Source: Phocoena phocoena
Lineage: Eukaryota > Chordata > Mammalia > Artiodactyla > Phocoenidae
Reading direction: 5' to 3'
Assembly (NCBI RefSeq): GCF_963924675.1
Contig: NC_089225.1
Coordinates: 111,490,313-111,554,312, forward strand
Length of the DNA stretch: 64,000 nucleotides
Position numbers and translations under genes: made by a program. Below are positions 45,083 through 55,810 of the stretch, piece by piece. The notes beneath the pieces are model-generated. The model did no database searches. It saw nothing but the letters and a program-made list of their open reading frames with translations, and was not told the DNA's origin. The stretch's first letter is position 1, and each line of letters starts with the position of its first letter.

Positions 45083-45590
45083 TGTTACGAATCTGCTATA
45101 GGGTCAGGCCCCATTAGATGGCCGCTTTCATGCTCTCTGTACATCCCCTGCCCGACCCGGCCCTGACTCCCTCTTACCTTATGTGCATGATTGCCTCCCC
45201 CTCCCCAAACCTAGGTGGGAAATTTAAGCAGTAACCATCTGCATGATCGGCCTGAGCCCCCCACGATTGTTCTTGCCCTTGGACCAGAACTGCTCCAGTA
45301 TGTTAGGTTATCAACAGTGGCCCTTGCCCCACTCCCCCCGGCAACCGAGGAGCCCTTGTGACGTCACGCACACAGCCTCTTCCTCCTCTGTGTCGCCGAG
45401 GTTGCTGCTGCATCCTGCCTGCCATTGGTCATAGGCAGACGGGTGTCACTCCAGGACCTTTGCCTCTGACTTGTAAGATTCCCTGTCCAATAAATCATTG
45501 ATGTCCCTGTCACTGACTCTGGGTTCTGCCTTCGGTCTAGCGGCTGGGAAATTATAAGTCTTGCAGGCTTGCGTGGTGCAACTCAACACC
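45083..45590 (+). mobile_element. ERV LTR, probably solo
   Basis: The block starts near TGTTACGAATC and ends near GCAACTCAACA. It has an AATAAA at 45489-45494 followed by a U5-like segment (CACTGACTCTGGGTTCTGCC, TTCGGTCTAGCGGCTGGG) typical of retroviral LTR ends. No internal viral genes lie beside it. The exact ends and a target duplication are not established. Confidence 0.6.
45489..45494 (+). terminator. AATAAA polyadenylation signal of the LTR
   Basis: CCAATAAATCATTG lies about 95 bases before the proposed LTR end, the usual position for a retroviral R/U5 boundary signal. Confidence 0.5.
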
Positions 45591-45599
45591 TGCAATTAG

Positions 45600-47499
45600 C
45601 ACAGTTATCATTTTATGTTAAAGTATCTTTTTGAAATAAAAACCCCCAAGAACGAATCTAGGTTATCACCGAATATCACCCCATCAATGGGTGGAAGGTT
45701 TGATGAGGTCAAGCGCTTGCCAGATCACGAGGAACATGGTTGACAGCGGAGAGAGGGCTGCCGAAGGAGAAAGCGGGGGCGCCACAGACCCCTGGCTGGG
45801 CTCCCAGCCTATCACGCTCGACCTGCTCAGCCTGCAGCCTGAGCTCCGGGGCGACGGAGCTTCATTCTCGGACCCTATGGTACTGAACATCGCAGAGGCT
45901 GCTGGCCCGGTGTCTGCCGAGGAACTGACCTCACTCAACTTCATCCAAACAAAGCGAAAGCCACAATGTTTATTTAGTCGAATGTGATCACAAATGGCAA
46001 ACTGCTCATCCTTCTCACATCAGAACTGCTCATCTCACAGCCATGTGGAGAGCCTGCTTTTGAGGGTGGGCTTCTTCATGGATAAATTGGTGTAGAAGAC
46101 AAGCAGTGTGTGGGCATTTTATAAACCTGGAAGATGGGAACTTTCAGATCTTCTATATAGAATCTGGGGTTATTATCCCCCTTTGGAAGGTGAGCGAGCC
46201 CCACTTTTGAACCAGCCTCCTTCGGGGGCCTCTCTGCCTCTCCCAACCCTTCTCCCCTCCTTCCCCCCAGCCCCCTTCTCACTTTTTCTCTGCTCTTTTC
46301 CCCTCTCCCCCAGCCCCACTCTCTTATGAAGACCAGATAGAGATGCTCGTGAGAACGGCCATCAGTGTTGATCTGTTTGTCATCTGTCATCAGTGACTTT
46401 GGACTGACCTGGAAGCCCCAGGGAACCACCGCAGGGGCCCTAGTGAAGCGTGTGTGGTCTCCCCAATAAACTCGAAAACAAAAGAGAAACGCCTTGACAT
46501 ACTCAAGGGTGCGTTTGAAACAGAAGCTGACGTTGATCCGAGCATGTCTAGGAGAGAATCTATTTGGGAGGCTTGCGGTGAATAAGCCCTCTCTGTTCAG
46601 GGTTTCACGACACCCTGGTTTCAAATTTTTCTCCACGCGCTTCATTTTAGCAGCATGATTTTTGCTGGCTTTTAAAGTGCACTTGCCTCTGTTCCCACGG
46701 GAAGAGCACAACGAACAGAAATCAGATCTTGTCTCTACGCGGAAGGCGCGCCCTGTTAGGTCTACCCCAGGCCTTCTGACTTGAAGCCCAGTGATTTGAG
46801 CATCAGAGCCACTAAACGGAAATGAAAAAACGCAAAGATGATGCCATTGCAGAGCCAGGTTTGAGCGCTCAGCACCAAAGAATGGGTTTCACGAATATTC
46901 TCCCAGGACGTGGCTTACTGTTTGAATTGGATGCACGGAACAGTTGGTTTTGCATCAGACAGACAATCGTAAATATCAGATTCAGCTTGTGTAACCAACC
47001 AGATGACCAGTTCACCTCTGCTCCCTTCCCACAATGCCTCTTCTTCTCCAATTCTTCACTCCATTCGAAGTGGGAGGGGTGTGACGGCCGGAACAGGAGC
47101 GTTACCGCCAGAAGGCCTGGTGCTCGTACAAGCTGGGCTGTTGACCAACCATGGGACCCTGGGCAAGGCTCAGTTTTGTGCATGGTGGCGACAGTGTCTA
47201 CCCTGACGATGACTCTGGGTCTGATGCAGTACTGGAGAAGCATAAGTTACTATCCAACAAAAAATTCAAAAACGACCTTCAAATTTCTATTTCTTCCCCA
47301 CCTTCTATGCTTCAGACCAATCAGAACATGTTTAGATAAAGGGCCAAGTCTTCTTCAGTGTTTACCCTGGAACATAACAGATATTGTGTATATATTTGTG
47401 GAATTCAGTCATTCTCTGGGTCAGTTCATTGAGAATATTCGTTTGCTTGACAGGAAGTTTAGCATCCCCAGTTTCACTTATCTCAGCCCTCACAACTGT
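45600..47499. other. Unassigned stretch with GC-rich patch and pyrimidine tract
   Basis: A GC-rich patch at 45690-45990 is open for 98 codons on the plus strand and 86 on the minus strand. A 211-codon minus frame (46076-46711) and the longest frame in the window, 234 codons plus (46822-47526), follow. Their products look compositionally random or carry low-complexity Gly/Glu/Arg from the pyrimidine tract at 46228-46326. I do not call any as a gene. Confidence 0.5.
46228..46326 (+). repeat. Polypyrimidine tract
   Basis: Nearly all C/T for about 100 bases (CTTCTCCCCTCCTTCCCCCC, TTTTCCCCTCTCCCCCAGCC). On the other strand it encodes the Gly/Arg/Glu-rich stretch in the 211-codon frame. Confidence 0.75.
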
Positions 47500-47640
47500 C
47501 AGGTGTTTTCTTCTTTGTCTATTTGATTACGTGCTTGTCATCTTTCTCCTCCAACTATAATAGATTGTTAAGTCACTAGGAAAGTGCTTGGGACTCAGTA
47601 GGAACCCAATAAAGACTACTGTGGTCAATGAATTGGCAAA
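47500..47640 (+). mobile_element. L2 LINE 3' end fragment
   Basis: CTCCTCCAACTATAATAGAT, AAAGTGCTTGGGACTCAGTA and GGAACCCAATAAAGACTACT match the L2 terminus pattern (CTCCACTAGAATGTAAGC..., GTGCCTGGCACATAGTAGG, CTCAATAAATA). Confidence 0.6.
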
Positions 47641-47929
47641 GTCTTTCATTTTTGACTCTCACGTGTAGAAGCAGATAAGTGCCTTTGCAATGACTTGTGT
47701 GTAATCTACTTCCAGTAATGATCTGTCCATCCAAGCTCATCACTGATTTACAAGTTTTGGGAACACAGCATAAGACCCGTCGTGCGTGTTCCTAACTTAA
47801 TGGAAGAACAGCTACCACGCTGACTTCTCTCGTTAACCAGATCCCTTCTTTACACAGGTTTGCAGCAGGAAAATATTATCTGGACGTAAGATGGCAATCG
47901 ACAAAAAAACAAAAAGAGATAAAAAAATG

Positions 47930-48420
47930 GAACAATGAGATAATTTCTTATATCCATCAGGCAAAGGCTGTAAAGGAATATACCTCTGAGTGTTAGCTGA
48001 GCAGAAGAAAGGCAGGATGCTCATAGCTGATAGGCGTGTTAATTGATACAAGGTTCTGAGAGGTAATATGAGAATTTTTGGCAAAAGCCACTGAAAACTG
48101 TGTACATTTTGACCTCAGACTTCTACTTTTAGACATTTAGTCCCAGGAATCATCATGCAAAAACGTCCATGAAGAGAGGATATACTGATTCATGGCTAAG
48201 AGAGGAATGTATTTAGTAAATGGCATGCATATTTTATCCTTTATCAAAACTGTGTTCTGGACCCACTGCATTCTGTTGAACAGCCTTCCAGAGGCTTTCA
48301 AACAGTGATTTACTCTAGGCTGGTGGGATCGTGAAAAATGTTTGCCTTTGTTTAGCTACATTTTTTGCATTTTCTACGATAAACATCTATTCCGGGCAAA
48401 ATAAAAATTAGTGTATGAAA
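47930..48420 (+). mobile_element. Old L1 3'-region fragment
   Basis: GTACATTTTGACCTCAGACT, TCTACTTTTAGACATTTAGT, CAGGAATCATCATGCAAAAA and later CATTTTCTACGATAAACATC match the sense L1M 3' pattern (CCTTTTGACCCAGCAATTCCACTTCTAGG..., TTTCTACAATGAACAT), trimmed here. Diverged. Confidence 0.5.
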
Positions 48421-50250
48421 GGAATTGGATCTTCCAGGACTCAGAATTAGCCTTTGCCACAGGCATTATTGACAAACTATGAATGACTGCAAGACATACA
48501 ATGGTAGATGCTAAATAAGGAATAGTAAATATTTACTTGGTGTGGAGACCAGTGGGAAAAGCACACACATGAAGGGGCCATCAGGGGAATTTTGTGTTTA
48601 CATAGAATGAGGCTGAAGGAAATTGTTTAGGAAGCCGGGGAGGACAGAGGAAGAAATACTCGATTGAGAAGGGGGTTGTGTTTGAGGATGCAGAATGGAA
48701 CCAGTTTATTGTGAGGATTTCCTAAGGCTTATCTGAATCCCTCTGTTCCCTCCAAAGAATGGAGATTTCCAGGGCTGTGCCCCTGGGCCTTGCGTCCCTG
48801 GTTTCTCTCTTAATATCTGCCAAGAACTGAAAAAAAAAAAACACTCAGGTGGGAGATGCTTTATGGAGAGCTATCAAATTGTGAGGCCCCACTCACTGGT
48901 CACAGCACTTTAGCCAAGTCAGATGTATAGCCAGAGGTTCCTGAGAAATTAGAAACAGAGAACCATGGTTGAAAATATCCATCCACTTAAAAAACAGAAC
49001 CAAAACCAACTTTGTTAGTATTTCTGTTCAGTTCAAAAGTTCTCTTCTTATCAAAAACATCTTGCATATTGTCCCCGGGACATAGTAGACACCCAGCCAA
49101 TATTTGTGGGATGAATCAATGAGGGTAAAGAATCATCAGTGTTTTGCATACTGTTGTCTTCTATCCATAAAAGTAATGCTGTGGATCATTGCCCAGTAGC
49201 CTCTGAAAATTGGACACATTTTTTGAGTTCTCACACTGTCTGAGGCCCTGTCTGAGGCTACATTCTTGGAGGAAATGAGAACACGTATGCGAGATACCTG
49301 GGGCTGGACGTGGTGTGTTTTACCATTAGTATTACAAGGACATGAACCACGATTTCAGGCACCAGAGAAGTTAGTGTGGGCTGGAAGGGGCAGAGATTTG
49401 GTAAAAGAGGTCAATTTGGGGTGGACCTCAAAGGATTAGCAGAAATGGGGGAACTACCAGGGTGAGGGGGAGCCCCCAGGAGCAGGGGCGGGGAGGCAGG
49501 CATGGGGGTGCAGCGCTCAGGGAACAGGTGACCACAGACGTTCTGTTGAGAGTGACTGAGCCAAACCAGAATTTGATTCATGACACGGGATTAAGAAATG
49601 TCACGTTTCTTTATTTTTATAACTCAGATGAACCTCTCTGAGCCCTGGGGTTGGCAAGAACTTGAAGTTTCATCATCTATGCTCATGCTGCTCTGGTCCC
49701 CAAGGTTGGTTCACTGTCTGTGTCATACGTCTATGGTTGCACGGGTGCTTGTGGCCCACTTCTGGGTGGCCTGGTCCGGGATGGTGGCTGCCCTCCTCCA
49801 GCCTCCCTCCACGACCCTCTCCGGCCAGACCTGTCTCACTGGGCCTCAAGGCGATGCTTTTTCCATCCTCCAGACACCTCTGGGGCTGTCAAACCCTAGA
49901 AAGAGAAGGTTGGGCTGTCCCCTCCTTCTGCCCCTTCTTGGTCACTCAGTTTTCATGACTCTGTCCTTCTTGTAGTTTCTAAAGGGGCCACCATCTTTCC
50001 CATCCAAGGTTCTGCACGTGTCCTCCTGGAAAGGTCATCCTTCTCTTGGCCCAGTCAACGTCTGCTCATACCCTGCGTCACAGCTGACTGCCACCTCCTC
50101 GGAAGCCCTTTCTGGACCCACCGTCCTGTACCTCCCTCTCTACCCGTCACTGGATTACAGGTCCACTCACTTCCCCTCTGTCTCCTTTGTCACGTGGACT
50201 TCCAAAGTTTGGGAATTCTTATTGACTCAGCCCCTCCAGGTGTCCAGCAC
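48421..50250. other. Unassigned sequence
   Basis: A weak L2-like patch (GGGACATAGTAGACACCCAG) occurs at about 49075-49130. A 125-codon plus frame at 49598-49975 has no recognisable product. No gene is called. Confidence 0.4.
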
Positions 50251-50379
50251 TCCAGAATTAAGCGTGTGCTAGCTACCCAGTCCTATTAAGTCAGATAATT
50301 AGTAGAACCTACAGCAGCTAGTCCAGAATTAAACAAGTAATAGCTACCCAGTACCATTAAGTCAGATAATTAGTAGAAC
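50251..50379 (+). repeat. 71 bp tandem duplication, two copies
   Basis: TCCAGAATTAAGCG begins at 50251 and TCCAGAATTAAACA at 50322. Both copies continue through GCTACCCAGT, ATTAAGTCAGATAATTAGTA and GAAC. The period is 71 bases and the copies differ at a small number of sites, so the duplication is old enough to have diverged. The second copy is followed by MIR-like sequence. Confidence 0.9.
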
Positions 50380-50483
50380 TCATCTCACAGAGCTGTGAAG
50401 AGGATTAAATAACATAATGTCATTCGAGGACTTGGAACAAAATGGAACCCAGAGACACTTGTTGGGAGGAAATTGTGCTGATA

Positions 50484-50690
50484 GCAGCTCATATTTACGA
50501 AGTATTTACTGCAGCCAGATACAGATGGCCCTTCCAAAGATTTCTATACTGTATGTGAATCAACCCTTGTATCACTTCCTCTGTGAGGTAGCTTCCACTA
50601 TTACCCCTGCTTTACAATTTAGGAAGTAGACACAGAGGTTAAGTCATGGTCCAAGGCCACCATCTTGTAAGTGGCAGAGTCTCCTCTTGG
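50484..50690 (+). mobile_element. MIR SINE
   Basis: AGCTCATATTTACGAAGTAT, TTACTGCAGCCAGATACAGA, CTCTGTGAGGTAGCTTCCAC, TACCCCTGCTTTACAATTTA, GACACAGAGGTTAAGTCATG and CTTGTAAGTGGCAGAGTCTC follow the MIR consensus nearly end to end. Bases 50381-50470 (GCTGTGAAGAGGATTAAATA) look like a second, antisense MIR/L2 piece. Confidence 0.75.
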
Positions 50691-52304
50691 CCCTTCTGCT
50701 CCCACGTCCTAAGCTAGATGAGGCCTGGCAGTGACTTGGTGATGGTGGAGGGAGGGATGGAAACCCCCGTCCTGGGACAGCAGGGAAGGCAGGCCGGTCA
50801 TTCGCAGACTTAGAAGGTGGAAGACAGTCTTCCGGTCCAATGGCTTCTGTTTGTGAAGTCAGAGCTCATGCTGTCTGCTCCATCTGAGGTAGGATGGGGA
50901 AGGGGTGGCCAGGAGGTTTGAGGAATTGACGATGACGAAGATGATGAGAATTACAATTATAATAATAGCTAATAATTATGCAGAGTGTGACCACACATCC
51001 TGCTTGCCCAAGACCATCCCATTCACGCCTATAAGCTCAGGGTAATTACTAAGAGCATCTCCTTTCCCTTGTCCTGGTTTGTCCCCTATTTTTAGAGCAT
51101 CTGTCACTTGTCCTGCCCTTGTCACTAGCTCCACACATACACTTTCACTTCATCTGCACAGCAATCATGGCAGTTGGTACAATGGCCGACAAGGAGTGAG
51201 AGGGGTCTCTGAGCAGTGGTGAAGACCCGCTCAAGGTTGCAGATGGTGACCTTTGGTGGCCCCAGAGTGACTGCAGCCCACAGTGAAACCCTCATCCTGT
51301 CCCAGCCTATGGGGTGGACTGAGGTGAGGGTGAAAGGCCCTGAAGCACGTAGCAAGGCCTCAAATAATGAGGACCTAGAAAAAGTTAAAGGAAAGAGTAA
51401 ATTTAGAGCTATCCCAAGCCCTCCCTTCCCTGTGCCTGCTGGCTTGGTGGAAACTGGTCAGACTGGCTGTAAAATGGATCAGCGAACAGAATCACGATTT
51501 GCAACATTTTTTCCCTACAATTATATTATCAGCTGCTCTGATAAAATGGATAAGGTGTGAATGCATTTGCCGGTTTTACTTCCTGTCTCCCATAAGCTTT
51601 GGCAAAGGCCGATAGCTTCATCTACTACAGGTAGTTTGGTTGAACCCACGGTAGAGACAGTTTATAATTTTTCCTAAACAGCAATGACTGACAGGGATGA
51701 AGTTGAATAAACACTTATTTATCTCCTGTTTTCATAGGACGGATGGAGAAGTCGTTTTATGCTCAGGGAAAAGAAATTATTTTAAAAGCCTCCATCGGGG
51801 AGTATGGTTACCGGCTCCTGCTCAGCGCTGTGTTATGAACCAGATGGTACACATCTCACTGCAATTTCCTCTGTGGAGCATCTGGGGAGATTGAGCGTAG
51901 ACCAGGTTTAGAGCACTGCCCTGGGGTCATTCTGCTGTGTGGGTGTCCAGGCTGTTTCCTCATCCAGCTGTTCCCTGCACAGACGTGGCACAATCGGTGT
52001 CTACACCATGAAAGCAGCTTGCAGTCTATGATGAGTGTAATTGTACAGTTTGCAGGCTCTACCATTCGTGTTCAATTTCTAGAATAGAAGAAATTTTGTT
52101 CTATAAATATGGCTTATTTACTTTGCTCAAGGCAGTTGGATTGCGTATGTGCTGCATTGGTGGAAAGCGTGGGCCGTTTCATCACTGATACCGTTTGAAA
52201 ATAGATGCCTCTGATGCATGGATAGGATCAGCAAGAGGGGGAGGGGCATGCGTTTACATTATTCCTAGAATTTTCGCAGGTCATTTTCAGTAAAATATAA
52301 AACC
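50691..52304. other. Unassigned sequence
   Basis: A diverged MIR-like piece is likely around 50945-51240 (ATTATAATAATAGCTAATAA and, separately, CTGCACAGCAATCATGGCAG). Nothing coding is recognised. Confidence 0.4.
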
Positions 52305-52320
52305 CTGATTACCAAATTTT

Positions 52321-52540
52321 AATTTTTTTCCTTTTTTTTTTTTTTTTTGCGGTACGCGGGCCTCTCACTGCTGTGGCCTCTCCCGTCGCGGAGCACAGGC
52401 TCCGGACGCGCAGGCTCAGCGGCCATGGCTCACGGGCCCAGACGCTCCGCGGCGTGTGGGATCTTCCCGGACAGGGGCACGAACCCGTGTCCCCTGCACC
52501 GGCAGGCGGACTCTCAACCACTGCGCCACCAGGGAAGCCC
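52321..52540 (-). mobile_element. CHR-type SINE, short form, TSD visible
   Basis: A T tract, then GCGGTACGCGGGCCTCTCAC, GCAGGCTCAGCGGCCATGGC, GATCTTCCCGGACAGGGGCA and reversed head CCACCAGGGAAGCCC. Flanks CTGATTACCAAATTT (52305-52319) and CTGACTACCAAATTT (52541-52555) differ at one base. High CpG content suggests a young copy. Confidence 0.97.
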
Positions 52541-52555
52541 CTGACTACCAAATTT

Positions 52556-53080
52556 AAAACTGAAAAGGGCAATGGTTGTCCTTAAGATGGAATCCCTGTT
52601 AGTCTTGAAACACTCCCATTGCTAAGTTCTCCTGTTGAGGGCGGTCAGAATATGTGGGTAACACCTTCCTTCTGGCTGCTGGTGCCCTAAGCCTCTGGCT
52701 TTCTGTTTTTTCCATCTTGGAATCGGCATGTGCACTTTGTATTCATTGCTTTTACTTTTTACTCCAGAGGCAAACGTGTCCCGTCGGAGCCAAAGCCTGC
52801 AGAAACAAGATCAGGCAGCTCTGAGGACCCCACAGACAGAGCCTCAGCCTACAGACAGAGCCTCAGCCTGACAAGTGCCCCTTAGGGAGAGGCCGCCACA
52901 CAAACGTCCCTGCAGCCCTGCGAGAGGAAACACGCTTTCCCACTTTCCTTGTGGGCCGTGACTTTCTTTCCTAGTGGGAAACTGCAGGAGGGGTTGGACT
53001 CCATTCATGTTTACAGCCTGACACAAACCATCTAACCTCTTCCTTCCCAGGATTGCTTCTCGCCCGTGTCTTCACGACAA
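52556..53080. other. Unassigned sequence
   Basis: Holds one small tandem duplication (52832-52869, listed separately). No exon or named repeat is seen. Confidence 0.4.
52832..52869 (+). repeat. 19 bp tandem duplication, two exact copies
   Basis: ACAGACAGAGCCTCAGCCT occurs twice back to back with no differences, which points to a recent local duplication or a length polymorphism. Confidence 0.95.
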
Positions 53081-53224
53081 TTTTTATTTTATTTTATTTC
53101 ATTTATTGTATTTTTCATTTCATTTCATTTCGTTTATTTCATTTCATTCTATCTTATTTTATTTCATTATTTCTCTTATTTCGTTTCTTTTAAATTATTT
53201 TATTTTGTTTTATTTTATTTCATT
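53081..53224. repeat. Pentanucleotide (ATTTT/ATTTC)n tract, expanded L1 tail
   Basis: About 140 bases of TTTTA, TTTCA and related units. It abuts the 3' end of an antisense L1 and lies exactly where that element's poly(A) tail (as T on this strand) should be, so it is best explained as an A tail that evolved into (AAAAT/GAAAT)n. Confidence 0.85.
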
Positions 53225-53610
53225 GTGGCAAGAACACTTGACATCTACTCTCAGTAGATACTAAGTGTACAGTATTGTTTTCTGTCATTCTGATGCTGTA
53301 CAGCAAATCTCTAGGAATTATTCAGCTTGTGTAACTGAAATTGTATCCTCATGTGTACCAAATCCCTCTTTCCCCTCCCCCCAGTCCCTGGCAACTACCA
53401 CTCTGCCCTTTGCTTCTCTGAGTTGGACTATTTTAAGTGCTTTATGTAAGTCAGATCCCACGGTCCTCATCCTTCTGTGTCTGGCTTATTTCACTGAGCA
53501 GCATGTCCTCCAGGTTCATCCACGTGGTTGCATATGGCAGGATTTCCTTCCTTTTTAAGTCCATTGTGTATACAGAACACGTTTTGTTACCCATTCATTC
53601 ATCAATGGAT
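53225..53610 (-). mobile_element. L1 3' end, antisense arm of a second 5'-inverted L1
   Basis: GTGGCAAGAACACTTGACAT, GTAACTGAAATTGTATCCTC, CCAGTCCCTGGCAACTACCA, TGGCTTATTTCACTGAGCAG and CCAGGTTCATCCACGTGG are antisense L1 3' UTR. The arm ends at ATTCATCAATGGATGG, where the neighbouring arm runs in the opposite direction. Confidence 0.85.
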
Positions 53611-53915
53611 GGCCAATTGGTATTCGAAAAGATGCTCAACACCTCCCACCTGCTGGGACGGTGATCATCAAAACAACACCAGACGTGTGTTGGCGAGGAT
53701 GTGGAGAATTGGAACCTTATTGGTGGGGGTGCAACGTGGTGCAGCCTCTATGGGAAGCAGCACGGAGTTTCCTCAAAATATGAGAAACAGACCTACCACG
53801 TGATCCAGCAATCCCGTCTCTGAGTGTTTATCCAAAAGGATGCAAATCAGGATCTCAGAGAGACATTAGCACTGCCACGTCCCCTGCGGCACCATTCACG
53901 AGAGCCAAGATGGAA
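53611..53915 (+). mobile_element. Sense-strand L1 arm next to 53225-53610
   Basis: CGAAAAGATGCTCAACACCT, GTTGGCGAGGATGTGGAGAA, TTGGTGGGGGTGCAACGTGG, CCACGTGATCCAGCAATCCC and CACGAGAGCCAAGATGG are sense L1 sequence that lies just upstream, in the consensus, of the part found antisense to the left. A tail-first 3' arm plus an inverted 5' arm is the expected outcome of twin priming. Confidence 0.83.
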
Positions 53916-54289
53916 AGAGGCGGAAGAGGCATATTAACCCCTGAGTTGTGGTGCTGAGCGCCCTTGGCTGATGACCTTCGTGATCCTCCTCCTGCCTCAC
54001 CTGGTCCCTCCCCCCTGCTCTGCCGGTAAGGGATGGGCCCCCACTGGGATGAGGACATCTGCTTCCCAGCTGGACTCTCCTACGCCTACAGGGTCTTGCC
54101 TCAAACAGTGCCTGCTCGTCACTGCCCAGAATGACTCTGTAAGGACTGCTTTCTCCTGCAAAGCTGACGCTTAATGATGCAGAACTCTCCATTTCCTCCC
54201 CTTAATTTGTCATCACGTTCCTTAATATTCCCCAGTACCCCACTGACACTGAACTGGAACTCTACCCCAGAAACTCAAAACCCATCCAG
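53916..54289. other. Unassigned sequence
   Basis: No gene or named repeat seen. Confidence 0.4.
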
Positions 54290-54600
54290 CCATCACACTT
54301 CCTCTCCTTTGCTGCCCCTCACCCACGTGCTGCCCCTTTCCTCTGCACCTGTATCCACGGTCAGGAATCCCCTTAGTCTTCTCCTGCATCCTCTCCTAAC
54401 ACTCTTTGGTCCCCACATTTTTGAACATCTATAGAATTTGCATCTGTAACAAATTAGTTGCTATTTAATTCTGTTCTGTCATCTGACCCCTGTTGATCTT
54501 GGCTGTGAACTGTGCACTTCGTGAAGGTAGAAGCTGTCTTTGTTACTCTGTGTCCTGACTCGTGGTGTAGCCCCAGAGTACATATTCTGCAGAAAAGGGC
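54290..54600 (+). mobile_element. L2 LINE 3' fragment
   Basis: CAGCCATCACACTTCCTCTC, then CTGTGAACTGTGCACTTCGT, GAAGGTAGAAGCTGTCTTTG and GTGTAGCCCCAGAGTACAT follow the L2 3' pattern (GACTGTGAGCTCCTTGAGGG..., CCCCAGTGCCTAGCACA), with strong divergence. Confidence 0.5.
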
Positions 54601-55034
54601 TTCCCAACTGAGGTCATCTGAGCACCGCCAGACATGCACAGTTTTTTACTTCTATGCTTTTCCAAACCGATCATTTTTTTCAGCGTAAATGAATTCATTG
54701 TTAAGAGTGCTCTTTAATCACCTCCTGAAAGGAAAAACTGGTATCACTTGCCATCAGTAGAAGCTGGCTGTAAAACAAACAACTTCCGTGTAAACAGAGC
54801 AAGGCTATGACGCTATCAGATCCTACCCCGACATCTGAGACCTGTTCTCTCTTGGAAGGAAGGGGAGACTGGAAGTTAGGGTTGTGATGAAGACTTACTA
54901 GAAACGAACTAAAACCCTTGATGTATTTAGAAAGAACAGAAAGGGGAACACCTTTTTCACTCCGTGATTCACAGTTGGTGAATTCAATGTGCAGTTACCA
55001 CCTACAGGGGCCATTCAGTCCACACACAGGACTG
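54601..55034. other. Unassigned sequence
   Basis: No gene or named repeat seen. Confidence 0.4.
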
Positions 55035-55245
55035 CCTGGTACCGATTATAATAACTACTATTTATTGTGTGATTTTTCTAATAATAGGGGCTAAGTATTA
55101 GCCCATCCAAGCCACCCAAAATTCCCCAAAGAAGGTCCTACTATTACCTCTTTTCCAGATGAGAAAACCGAGGCACAAAGGATAAAGTGGCTTGTCCAAA
55201 ACCACACAGTGGTAAGTGGCCGAGTCAGGATCCAGTCAGGACTAC
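55035..55245 (+). mobile_element. MIR SINE
   Basis: ATAACTACTATTTATTGTGT, CCTACTATTACCTCTTTTCC, AGATGAGAAAACCGAGGCAC, AAAGTGGCTTGTCCAAAACC and ACACAGTGGTAAGTGGCCGA follow MIR from near its start through its 3' part. Confidence 0.85.
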
Positions 55246-55688
55246 AGCAGCTATTCTTAATTTCAAAACAGAGAGAATTTAACCCAGGGACTTTAGAGGA
55301 CAGAAGTTGGAACCACAGGGGCCGATGGAGCAGAAACTGGCACACAGGAGAAGGAGGCTCAGTGTCTAGGGAGATGCTGCCCAAACAAAGACAGGAGGAG
55401 CAACACCTGGGCCCCTTCTCCCTCCTGCCCACCCCCACCTCCTGCCGGGCTTCCACTGGCCAAACACAGTTGGAAAACAGAGGTGTGGGGGCTGTGGACT
55501 CACAGCCTGCAGCACCCAGTCTGCTGTGACACAGAACAGAGAGGGGCAGTGGCAGAGAGGGGATGCCTCTGAGACCCCCAGGGTCTGCCTCTGTAATCTC
55601 CTTGCCTGCATAGCAGTAGCTGACTGCTGGATTTCGTATGAGACATTAAATCTGTGCATGTTCTTCCCCATTTCAAGGAAAGGCGAAA

Positions 55689-55810
55689 GGACTTCCCTTG
55701 TGGTCCAGTGGCTAGGACTCTGCACTTCCTCTGCAGGGGGCACGGGTTTGACCCCCGGTCAGGGAACTAAGATCCCGCATGCCATGCAGTGTGACCAAAT
55801 AAAAAAGAAG
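55689..55810 (+). mobile_element. Short tRNA-derived SINE of CHR/cetartiodactyl type
   Basis: GGACTTCCCTTGTGGTCCAG, TGGCTAGGACTCTGCACTTC, GGGTTTGACCCCCGGTCAGG and GAACTAAGATCCCGCATGCC, then an A-rich end. It shares the CHR head but ends about 120 bases in, right after the tRNA-related part, as in the shorter cetartiodactyl relatives. The target duplication is not clear. Confidence 0.88.

Noticed and set aside
46076..46711. 211-codon minus-strand open frame
   Set aside because: Its Gly/Glu/Arg-rich part is the antisense reading of a polypyrimidine tract, and the rest resembles nothing known.
46822..47526. Longest open frame in the window, 234 codons plus strand
   Set aside because: The translated sequence has no recognisable domain or repeat of known protein composition, no splice-site context, and frames of this length occur by chance in 64 kb of mixed-composition DNA.
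53066..53257. Phe/Ile/Tyr-rich open frame that looks like membrane segments
   Set aside because: It is a translation of the ATTTT/ATTTC microsatellite.
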